Positions 1-5,817 of a stretch of DNA of 5,971 nucleotides are shown here, in pieces. The notes under the pieces are model-generated. The model did no database searches and was not told the DNA's origin. It saw only the letters and a list, made by a program, of their open reading frames with translations. Position numbers and translations under genes: made by a program. Origin of the DNA: Alphaproteobacteria bacterium. Its GTDB lineage: Bacteria; Pseudomonadota; Alphaproteobacteria; Caulobacterales; Parvularculaceae. Where the stretch lies: positions 1 to 5,971 of the forward strand of contig JAUIEG010000179.1 of NCBI GenBank assembly GCA_030428745.1, in the 5' to 3' direction. Each line of letters opens with the position of its first letter. Within the stretch, counting starts at the first letter, position 1.

Positions 1-168
1 GTTGACGATACGCCTTGCGCCGTCAGTTGCGGGCGCATTTGAAATGGAGACGCCGGAACACAGGGCGAGGGAGGAAAACGCCCGGCCGCTGGATGGCGCA
101 GACGGCGCCGAAGCGCATGCGCCAAGTCCGGCGAGGAGAAACGAGAGAATAAAAAACCGTACAAACAC
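1..168 (-). CDS. Putative lipoprotein precursor, N-terminal 56 residues only (runs off left edge)
   Basis: This open frame is uninterrupted from a GTG at 168 to the window edge. The first residues, MFVRFFILSFLLAGLGAC, form a classic lipoprotein signal peptide: Arg4, a hydrophobic core at about residues 5-15, and the lipobox Leu15-Gly16-Ala17-Cys18. Cys18 would be lipidated after signal peptidase II cleavage. Ala19 at position +2 is not Asp, so outer-membrane sorting is plausible. A short Ala/Ser/Pro-rich linker (about 19-28) follows, then sequence I do not recognise. GTG 168 is preferred because AGGG (177-180) lies 8 nt upstream; an in-frame GTG at 177 would add three residues (MTP) but lacks a spaced Shine-Dalgarno. 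The gene lies 117 bp downstream of topA on the same strand. The signal peptide is seen directly; the mature protein's function is unknown. A plus-strand frame across this stretch (2-199) lacks such features and is judged a shadow. Confidence 0.72.
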   Translation of the reverse strand, partial: MFVRFFILSFLLAGLGACASAPSAPSSGRAFSSLALCSGVSISNAPATDGARRIVN

Positions 169-195
169 AGGCGTCACCCTACAACAAGAGCGACC

Positions 196-224
196 ATAGT
201 GAGTGCGCCATAGCCAAAAGTTAA
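196..224 (-). promoter_or_regulatory. Possible promoter of the lipoprotein gene
   Basis: On the minus strand, TTAACT (219-224, four of six matches to TTGACA) and CACTAT (196-201, three of six matches to TATAAT) are separated by 17 bp. Transcription would start near 189, leaving a leader of about 20 nt before GTG 168. The -10 element is weak, and read-through from topA is an alternative because no convincing terminator lies between the two genes. Confidence 0.25.
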
Positions 225-285
225 CGCAGCGCCTGCATTTTGTATCCGGCGATAGTGAGAGGCTGTGCTTAAGCAGACAGTGTTG

Positions 286-2985
286 TTATTCCGTCGCTTT
301 TTTCTTCGTGGTCTTTTTCTTGGCGGCGGTTTTTTTCGCAGGCGCTTTTTTGGCGGCGGTCTTTTTTGTTGTCTTTTTGGCCGCTTTTTTTGTCGCTGCT
401 TTCTTGGTCGCTTTCTTCTTGGCGGCCTTCTTCTTTGTCGCTTTTTTCTTCGCCGGTCTTTTCTCTTTCGCCGCGATCAGCTCCAGCGCCTGTTCCAGCG
501 TCACTTTTTCCGGTTCGGTTCCGTTGGGCAGGGTGGCGTTCGTCTTCTGGTGTTTCACATAAGGCCCGTAGCGCCCGTTCATGACATTGACGGGATCGCC
601 GGTTTCAGGATGGGCGCCGAGTTCCCTCAAGGGTTTCGCCGCCTGGCCGCGTCCGGCGCGCGGGTTCGCGATTTTCTCCGCGATCAGCGTTACCGCGCGA
701 TTGAGGCCTACTTCGAAAACTTCGTCGATGCTTTGCAGGTTTGCGTAAGTCTTGCCGTGCTTCACGAAGGGCCCGTAACGGCCCAGCCCGGCTTCGATCA
801 TTTCGCCGTCTTCCGGATGCGGACCGACCTCGCGAGGCAGGGACAGCATCATCAGCGCCTTCTCAAGATCAGCGTCGTTTACTGACCATGTTTTCGGCAG
901 GCTGGAGCGCTTCGGTTTTTCCTTCGATCCTTTTTCCTGTTCGCCGAGCTGGAAATAGGGGCCAAAGCGTCCGACCTTGAGCCAGACATCCATGCCGGTT
1001 TCAGGATCTTTGCCGAGTAGCTTGTCGCCGGATTCGGTTCCGTCCTCGCCTTCGCCCAGCGCGGAAAGCTGGCGCGTGTATTTGCAATCGGGATAGTTCG
1101 AGCAGCCGATAAAGGCGCCGAATTTACCGGTTTTGAGCGAAAGCCGGCCATCGGGGCGGCCTTCTTCGGCGCAGGTCGCGCAAGCGCGCGGGTCGGAGCC
1201 GTCTTCTTTTTTGGGAAAGATCAGCGGGCCGAGCGACTCGTTCAACGCATCAAGCACTTCGGAGATTCTGAGCTCGCCGATGTCCTCGACTGTAGCGTGA
1301 AATTCCGACCAGAAATTCCTGAGAAAGACCTTCCAGTCCGCTTCACCGGCGGAGATTTCGTCGAGGGTTTCTTCGAGATCAGCGGTGAAATCATAGGCGA
1401 CATATTTCTTGAAATAGTTTTCAAGAAACGCCGTCACGATCCGGCCTTTGGAGTCCGGAATGAAGCGGTTCTTCTCCATCGTCACATAGCCGCGGTCGCG
1501 CAACGTGGAGAGAATGGACGCATAGGTTGAAGGCCGGCCGATGCCGAGCTCTTCAAGCCGCTTCACCAGGCTCGCTTCGGAAAAGCGCGGCGGCGGCTGG
1601 GTGAAGTGCTGGTCAGCCGCGACATCGGAGACATTCGCTTTAGCGCCCTGAGAAAGCTTCGGCAGAACGCCGCCGCCCTCTTCGGATTCGGGATCGTCCT
1701 GGCCTTCTTCATAAAGCGCGAGAAAGCCGTCAAATAAGATGACTGAGCCGGTGGCGCGAAGGCCGGTTTTCTTGTCATCCGACAGAAGATCGATGGTTGT
1801 GTTTTCAAGCCGCGCCGATTCCATCTGGCTGGCGATGGCGCGTTTCCAGATCAGCGAATAGAGCTTGAACTCGTCTTCGCTCAAGCCCCGCACCTTGTCC
1901 GGCGCCCGGGAGAAAGCCGTTGGGCGAATACATTCGTGGGCTTCCTGCGCGTTTTTCGCCTTTGATTTATAAACACGCGGGCTGTCCGGCACGTATTTCT
2001 CGCCGAATTGCGAGCCCACGGATTTGCGGGCGTCGCTGATGGCTTCGGGCGCCATATCGAGGCCGTCTGTCCGCATATAGGTGATGAGGCCGGTCGTCTC
2101 GCCGCCGATGTCGATACCCTCATATAGGCTTTGCGCCGTCCGCATGGTGCGCTGGGCGTTAAAACCAAGCTTGCGCGCGGCTTCCTGTTGCAGGGTCGAG
2201 GTGGTGAAGGGCGGCGGCGGATTGCGCTTGCCGGGCTTTGCTTCGACAGACTCAACGGTGAAGCTCGCGCTTTCAACGGCGCGTTTGGCGCCCATGGCGG
2301 CGGCTTCATCGCCGAGGGTGAATTTTTGAACCTTCTGGCCTTCGTGAAGCGTAAGCCGCGCTTCGAACGGCGCCGTATCGCCTGACACGGCTTGCGCTTT
2401 GACGGTCCAGTATTCCTGCGGAATGAAGGTTTCGATTTCGAGTTCGCGGTCGCAGATGATGCGCAGCGCCACAGATTGCACGCGGCCCGCCGAGCGTGAC
2501 CCGGGGAGCTTGCGCCACAACACCGGCGAGAGCGTAAAGCCCACCAGATAATCAAGGGCGCGCCGGGCGAGATACGCGTCGACGAGATCCGCATCGATTT
2601 CGCGCGGATGCGCCATGGCGTCCTGCACGGCTTTTTTCGTAATCGCGTTGAACGCCACCCGGTCGATGCGAACGCCTTTGAGCGCCTTCTTCGCGGCCAG
2701 CGTTTCCAGCAGGTGCCAGGAAATCGCCTCGCCCTCGCGATCGGGGTCAGTGGCGAGCACGAGCCGGTCAGCGCCTTTAAGGGCGCTGGCGATATCGTTC
2801 ACGCGGGTTTTCGATTTGGAGTCGAGCTCCCAAACCATCTCGAAATCTTCGTCGGGCTTTACCGACCCGTCTTTCGAGGGCAGATCGCGGATATGCCCGT
2901 AAGAGGCGAGCACCGTGAAGCCGGAGCCCAGATATTTATTGATGGTTTTGGCTTTTGAGGGCGATTCAACAATGACGACTTGCAT
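286..2985 (-). CDS. topA: DNA topoisomerase I (type IA)
   Basis: This 899-residue type IA topoisomerase relaxes negative supercoils by cutting one strand through a 5'-phosphotyrosine link. The Toprim domain covers about residues 1-112, with Glu7 in VESPSKAKTI and the metal-binding DPDREGE motif at 80-86 (Asp80, Asp82, Glu84). Further core motifs are PGSRSAGRVQS (161-171) and TYMRTDG (302-308), where Tyr303 is the predicted catalytic tyrosine and Arg305 its partner. LEELGIGRPSTYASI lies at 477-491. The C-terminal part holds one four-cysteine zinc ribbon (Cys602, Cys605, Cys628, Cys634) and three cysteine-free repeats marked by GRFGPY (672-677), GRYGPF (735-740) and GRYGPY (804-809). It ends in a lysine-rich tail (842-899). 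ATG 2985 gives the usual family start, MQVVIVESPSKAK, although no strong Shine-Dalgarno precedes it. All catalytic residues are present and the gene appears intact. It probably has its own promoter, given the 230-bp gap after dprA. Confidence 0.98.
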   Translation of the reverse strand: MQVVIVESPSKAKTINKYLGSGFTVLASYGHIRDLPSKDGSVKPDEDFEMVWELDSKSKTRVNDIASALKGADRLVLATDPDREGEAISWHLLETLAAKKALKGVRIDRVAFNAITKKAVQDAMAHPREIDADLVDAYLARRALDYLVGFTLSPVLWRKLPGSRSAGRVQSVALRIICDRELEIETFIPQEYWTVKAQAVSGDTAPFEARLTLHEGQKVQKFTLGDEAAAMGAKRAVESASFTVESVEAKPGKRNPPPPFTTSTLQQEAARKLGFNAQRTMRTAQSLYEGIDIGGETTGLITYMRTDGLDMAPEAISDARKSVGSQFGEKYVPDSPRVYKSKAKNAQEAHECIRPTAFSRAPDKVRGLSEDEFKLYSLIWKRAIASQMESARLENTTIDLLSDDKKTGLRATGSVILFDGFLALYEEGQDDPESEEGGGVLPKLSQGAKANVSDVAADQHFTQPPPRFSEASLVKRLEELGIGRPSTYASILSTLRDRGYVTMEKNRFIPDSKGRIVTAFLENYFKKYVAYDFTADLEETLDEISAGEADWKVFLRNFWSEFHATVEDIGELRISEVLDALNESLGPLIFPKKEDGSDPRACATCAEEGRPDGRLSLKTGKFGAFIGCSNYPDCKYTRQLSALGEGEDGTESGDKLLGKDPETGMDVWLKVGRFGPYFQLGEQEKGSKEKPKRSSLPKTWSVNDADLEKALMMLSLPREVGPHPEDGEMIEAGLGRYGPFVKHGKTYANLQSIDEVFEVGLNRAVTLIAEKIANPRAGRGQAAKPLRELGAHPETGDPVNVMNGRYGPYVKHQKTNATLPNGTEPEKVTLEQALELIAAKEKRPAKKKATKKKAAKKKATKKAATKKAAKKTTKKTAAKKAPAKKTAAKKKTTKKKATE
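289..462 (-). repeat. Low-complexity lysine/alanine-rich tail of TopA
   Basis: Codons 842-899 of topA encode 28 lysines in 58 residues. The rest is almost entirely Ala and Thr, in imperfect KKAA, KKAT and KKTA units resembling histone H1 tails. On the plus strand it appears as a run of CTTTTT and CTTCTT blocks separated by GGCGGC or CGCT. AAA and AAG codons are mixed, so the repeat is better conserved as protein than as DNA. Such a tail should bind DNA non-specifically. Lysine-rich C-terminal tails of actinobacterial TopA are known to affect DNA binding and processivity; applying that here is inference. Long frames on the plus strand here are artefacts of the composition. Confidence 0.85.
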
Positions 2986-3215
2986 GCGGTGAGGCGTCCC
3001 CCAGACGAACAGCGGGTAAATTGGCGTGGCGCGCCCTATGGGGCGGGCCCATGGCCCCTGTCAACTATGATGAGGTTTCGGGCCGGGAAGAGGGTGATAA
3101 GGCTTTTTCGGCGAATTTCCACCGGAGATTGTATCGGCGTTGCTGAACATTAGTTAAGCCCGAGCCTGTGGAAAAGAGATAAATTCCCGAAAAATCAGCG
3201 GGATGGGGGAAAAAT
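2986..3215. other. 230-bp intergenic region between dprA and topA
   Basis: No coding frame is supported here. The region holds the candidate topA promoter (3035-3064) and a GC-rich hairpin, CGCCC (3032-3036) and GGGCG (3041-3045) with a 4-nt loop, which overlaps the proposed -10. It also has a weak stem just after the dprA stop: TCCCG at 3185-3189 pairs with CGGGA at 3199-3203 around a 9-nt loop. That stem is too short, and its T-run too broken, to call a terminator. Confidence 0.6.
3035..3064 (-). promoter_or_regulatory. Candidate topA promoter
   Basis: On the minus strand a perfect -35 hexamer, TTGACA (3059-3064), is followed after 18 bp by CATAGG (3035-3040), which matches TATAAT at three of six positions. 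The predicted start near 3028 gives a leader of about 43 nt before ATG 2985. The spacer and initiation region are very GC-rich, and a small hairpin (3032-3045) covers the -10. The perfect -35 and its position in the long gap upstream of topA make this the best promoter candidate in the window. Confidence 0.45.
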
Positions 3216-4328
3216 CTAACCTGCATTCAAGGAAAAGCGCCCGCCGTCATGCTCTTGGGCTTCGCCCGCAAGGACAAGATCGAGGAGGATATCGGCGACC
3301 AGGCCGGGCGGGGCGTCGGCCTCCCGCAGGATTTCATCGCGGTGCAGCGGCGTGAAGCTGAGCAGCTCCAGAATTTGACGCTTGAGCGAGACCATTACCG
3401 CCTGCTCAGGCTCGCGCTCACCCATTCCCCCAGCCCAGTCGAAGAGATCACGGCCCGAGGAGGCGACGCCGCCTTGCTGGGACAGGACGTCGATAATGTC
3501 CTGCGCGTTTTCAACCAGCGTTGCGCCGTCGCGAATGAGGCGGTTGGCGCCCTGACAGCGCGGGTCGAGGGGCGAGCCGGGCACGGCGAAAACCTCGCGT
3601 CCCTGATCGAGGGCGAAATTGGCGGTGAGGAGGGTGCCGGACTTTGCGGCGGCTTCAACGACGACAACGCCCCGCGACAAGCCGGAGATAAGCCGGTTGC
3701 GTTTGGGGAAGTCCCGCGCCGTCGGCTGCGCCCCCATGGGGCATTCGGAAATAACCGCGCCTTCGCGGGCGATGCGCTCGGTCAGTTCGTCATGTTCCGG
3801 CGGATAGATGACGTCCACGCCGCCAGCGACGACGGCGATGGTGCCGTGTTGAAGGGCTGCGTCATGGGCCGCGCCGTCAATGCCGCGCGCAAGACCCGAG
3901 GCAATCACATAGCCCGCTTCGCCCAGATCGGTGGCGAGGCTGCGTGCAATCTTGCGGCCGACGCCAGACGCGTTGCGCGCGCCGATAATGGCGACAGCAG
4001 GTTTTTCAAAAAGGCTTGCATGGCCGCGGACATAAAGAAGCGGCGGATGATCGGGGATGGCTTTCAAGACCGTCGGGTAATCGTCTTCGCAAGCGGCGAT
4101 CAGGCGCGCGCCGTGTTTTTCGGCTTCTTTTAATTCGCGTTCGCAAGCGTCGCGGTCTGCAGCTTTCAGGGGCCGTGCGCATCCGGCCTTGCGCGACAGA
4201 TCAGGCAGGGCGGTCAGCGCTTTCGCTGCTGTTCCGTATTTTGCGATGAGGCGATGAAAAGTAACCGGGCCAATATTCTGGGTGCGAATGAGCTGCAGCC
4301 AGTCGAGGCGATCCCGGTCCTCACGCAC
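3216..4328 (-). CDS. dprA: DNA-processing protein DprA (Smf family)
   Basis: The 370-residue protein belongs to the DprA/Smf family, cytoplasmic proteins that bind incoming single-stranded DNA and load RecA during natural transformation. The gene is also common in bacteria not known to be competent. An N-terminal helical domain covers about residues 1-70. The Rossmann-like core spans about 80-285 and carries GARNAS (116-121), SGLARGID (144-151), AGGVDVIYPPEH (168-179), FPKRNRLISGLS (207-218), AAAKSGTLLTA (226-236) and VPGSPLDPRCQGANRLI (249-265). A C-terminal winged-helix domain (about 310-368) completes the three-part architecture. The start is GTG at 4326-4328, overlapping the last 8 bp of plsY, so translational coupling is likely; no strong Shine-Dalgarno is visible. 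All core motifs are present and the length is typical, so it appears functional. Whether this organism is transformable cannot be told from here. Confidence 0.96.
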   Translation of the reverse strand: MREDRDRLDWLQLIRTQNIGPVTFHRLIAKYGTAAKALTALPDLSRKAGCARPLKAADRDACERELKEAEKHGARLIAACEDDYPTVLKAIPDHPPLLYVRGHASLFEKPAVAIIGARNASGVGRKIARSLATDLGEAGYVIASGLARGIDGAAHDAALQHGTIAVVAGGVDVIYPPEHDELTERIAREGAVISECPMGAQPTARDFPKRNRLISGLSRGVVVVEAAAKSGTLLTANFALDQGREVFAVPGSPLDPRCQGANRLIRDGATLVENAQDIIDVLSQQGGVASSGRDLFDWAGGMGEREPEQAVMVSLKRQILELLSFTPLHRDEILREADAPPGLVADILLDLVLAGEAQEHDGGRFSLNAG

Positions 4329-4920
4329 CAGCGGTTTCCGCTTCTTTCTTCGCGCCGATCTTTGGCTCTTCGCCAGAGAGCAGCCTCACAATATTCGATT
4401 TGTGACGGACGAAAACGATCATGGTCATGAAGAGCGCGGCGATTGCGTAGAACGGTTTGCCCATCGTGTAGAGCACAACCGGCGTCGCCGCCGCAGCGAC
4501 GAGCGCGGAGAGCGAAGAATATTTCAAAAGATAAGCGACGCCGAGCCAGGTGGCGCCGGCGAATATTCCTGCGGGAAAATGGAGGGCGAATAAGGTGCCC
4601 ATGAAAGTGGCGACGCCCTTGCCGCCCTTGAAGCCGAGCCATACCGGAAAGCAGTGGCCCAAAAACGCCGCCGCGCCCGCGACTTCCGGACGCCAGCCCA
4701 TGAGATACGCAATCGCAACCGCAATTGCGCCTTTTCCGCCGTCGAGCAGCAACGTTGCGAGCGCAAGGTCCTTGCGGCCAGTGCGCAAGACATTGGTCGC
4801 GCCGATATTGCCGGAGCCCACCGAGCGGATGTCGCCAAGCCCCGCAGCCTTGGTGATGACAAGGCCGAAGGGGATTGAACCGAGGAGATAGCCGAGAACG
4901 AGAGGCAGAAGGAGGGTCAT
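4321..4920 (-). CDS. plsY: Acyl-phosphate:glycerol-3-phosphate acyltransferase PlsY
   Basis: PlsY is an inner-membrane enzyme that moves the acyl group from acyl-phosphate, made by PlsX, to glycerol-3-phosphate. The product is lysophosphatidic acid, in the first committed step of phospholipid synthesis. The 199 residues are hydrophobic with several membrane segments, as expected for this multi-pass family. The signature motifs are complete: LLGSIPFG (12-19), RSVGSGNIGATNVLR (32-46), DGGKGA (60-65), GHCFPVWLGFKGGKGVAT (88-105) and RHKSNIVRLLSGEEPKIG (172-189). The N-terminus beginning at ATG 4920 matches the family. A longer product is excluded by an in-frame TAA 9 nt upstream of the ATG. No Shine-Dalgarno precedes this ATG. 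The gene overlaps dprA by 8 bp. In related genomes pyrC usually sits immediately upstream; here an opposite-strand gene does. Confidence 0.97.
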   Translation of the reverse strand: MTLLLPLVLGYLLGSIPFGLVITKAAGLGDIRSVGSGNIGATNVLRTGRKDLALATLLLDGGKGAIAVAIAYLMGWRPEVAGAAAFLGHCFPVWLGFKGGKGVATFMGTLFALHFPAGIFAGATWLGVAYLLKYSSLSALVAAAATPVVLYTMGKPFYAIAALFMTMIVFVRHKSNIVRLLSGEEPKIGAKKEAETAGA

Positions 4921-4928
4921 AATTAGTG

Positions 4929-4934
4929 TTTATA
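4929..4934 (-). promoter_or_regulatory. Candidate -10 element for plsY
   Basis: TATAAA on the minus strand matches the consensus -10 at five of six positions and ends only 8 nt before the plsY ATG. A start 6-8 nt downstream would put transcription at or next to the ATG, giving a leaderless or nearly leaderless mRNA, which fits the missing Shine-Dalgarno. No good -35 is found: TTGCCG (4948-4953) is only 13 bp away and TAGATT (4952-4957), at 17 bp, is poor. Confidence 0.3.
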
Positions 4935-4965
4935 GTCGGGCTTGCGCCGGCAATCTATTCCCTAA

Positions 4966-4994
4966 TTGATCCAATCATTGTTTGATCTGATAGC
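4966..4994 (+). promoter_or_regulatory. Possible promoter of the DUF4253 gene, with a TTGATC direct repeat
   Basis: TTGATC at 4966-4971 could serve as a -35 with GATAGC (4989-4994) as a weak -10 after 17 bp. A second TTGATC lies at 4982-4987, so two identical hexamers sit 16 bp apart, start to start, within a 108-bp divergent region. They could be promoter parts or paired operator half-sites, or chance. The assignment rests only on spacing and partial matches. Confidence 0.22.
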
Positions 4995-5017
4995 TTACGG
5001 CCAGTAGTGGGCGACCT

Positions 5018-5024
5018 GGGAGAG
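5018..5024 (+). promoter_or_regulatory. Ribosome binding site of the DUF4253 gene
   Basis: GGGAGAG lies 4 nt before ATG 5029, and its GGGAG core lies 6 nt before it. This supports ATG 5029 over the internal methionines at codons 27 and 28, which have no comparable sequence upstream. Confidence 0.6.
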
Positions 5025-5028
5025 ACAA

Positions 5029-5814
5029 ATGTTTGGAAAGCCGAAATTTTACCCTCGGGGTACGGTACAGAATCTGGCGAATAAGCAAGATCGCCATGCC
5101 GGTGATATGATGACGGCGATTCCATTCGATCATTATATAACGCCGGGAAAAAAAGCTCTCAGACTTATTGAAGAGTTAAAGGCGGGCGATCCGCAATCTG
5201 TTCCCTTTATCGCTGGCGATGCTTTCTCGCTTTCGCGCTTGATTGAGATGTATGAGATCAATGCGGAGGACGAGGCAATACCTTTAGAAGGCCACATTGA
5301 GGCTGCTTTGAGTTTCGATCTTGACGGGTGGTTCAGCTCCCGTGAGGCGGAATACAGATCATATGCCGAAGAAGATGGTTTCGAGTTCCCCCCAAATGAC
5401 AAGGTTGAAGGAGTAGGGGAGCCGCAGAATGGTCTGATCGGCAATCTGGATCTGTTGTCTCAAGCACCTATCAAAAACCTTTTTGTCGGGATTGTTCCGG
5501 TCCCCATCAGTGAAAGCTGGAAAATCTTTGCTCATTTACGTTATGGGAACTGGAATGAATGCCCGTCCGCGCCGGTGCATTGTGCGGTACATAAATATTG
5601 GTCTGAAAAATACGGGACTGTTGTCGCTACTGCTGCTTTCGACACGGTGGAAGTTCTTGTTAAAAAACCCGCAGCGACAGTAAAAGAAGCTGAGGAGCTT
5701 GCGCTTCAGCAATACCTTTATTGCAATGATATCATTGATCAGGGCTTTGGAAGCTTCGATGCGCTTGCGGCCAGTCTTCTTGGCGCCAAGACCTGGTGGT
5801 TCTGGTGGGACTAG
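5029..5814 (+). CDS. DUF4253 domain-containing protein, function unknown
   Basis: The 261-residue protein has no visible signal peptide or membrane segment, so it is probably cytoplasmic. The C-terminal part (about 150-261) carries the pattern I recognise as DUF4253: a VPVP strand (156-159), GNWNECP (173-179), HKYW (188-191), KYG (194-196), FDTVEVLVKKPA (204-215), QYLYCNDIIDQG (228-239), and the terminal WWFWWD (256-261). The N-terminal half (about 40-120) is acidic and helical and includes PFIAGD (59-64), as in the upstream half of family members. No catalytic activity is established for this family to my knowledge, and no active-site motif is evident. It is the only complete plus-strand gene here. 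Its G+C is about 49% by hand count, against about 61% in sampled plsY. It ends 3 bp from the pyrB stop and occupies the usual place of pyrC, which suggests acquisition by transfer. Family assignment is fairly sure; function is not. Confidence 0.87.
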   Translation: MFGKPKFYPRGTVQNLANKQDRHAGDMMTAIPFDHYITPGKKALRLIEELKAGDPQSVPFIAGDAFSLSRLIEMYEINAEDEAIPLEGHIEAALSFDLDGWFSSREAEYRSYAEEDGFEFPPNDKVEGVGEPQNGLIGNLDLLSQAPIKNLFVGIVPVPISESWKIFAHLRYGNWNECPSAPVHCAVHKYWSEKYGTVVATAAFDTVEVLVKKPAATVKEAEELALQQYLYCNDIIDQGFGSFDALAASLLGAKTWWFWWD

Positions 5815-5817
5815 AGG

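Noticed and set aside
266..275. Perfect 10-bp palindrome TGCTTAAGCA just after topA
   Set aside because: It cannot form a proper loop without losing most of the stem, and no T-tract follows, so it is not a terminator; as an operator it has no support.
203..885. Plus-strand frames rich in Phe, Leu, Ala and Val at 203-562 and 265-885, resembling membrane proteins
   Set aside because: They are the reverse complement of the topA 3' end, where Lys codons read as Phe or Leu. The minus-strand topA frame is certain, and these frames have no family features.
3167..3175. DnaA-box-like TGTGGAAAA (TTTTCCACA on the minus strand, one mismatch to TTATCCACA)
   Set aside because: It is a single imperfect site with no cluster or AT-rich unwinding element, and is expected by chance.
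3185..3203. Possible terminator after dprA (TCCCG/CGGGA stem)
   Set aside because: The stem is only 5 bp with a 9-nt loop and is followed by ATTTA rather than a T-tract, which is too weak to support termination.
3249..4133. Plus-strand frame of 294 codons opposite dprA
   Set aside because: It lies wholly antisense to a well-supported dprA, has no recognisable motif, and is a usual result of high G+C with few stop codons.
5107..5112. Alternative DUF4253 starts at the paired internal methionines (codons 27-28)
   Set aside because: There is no Shine-Dalgarno upstream of them, while ATG 5029 has GGGAG at good spacing.
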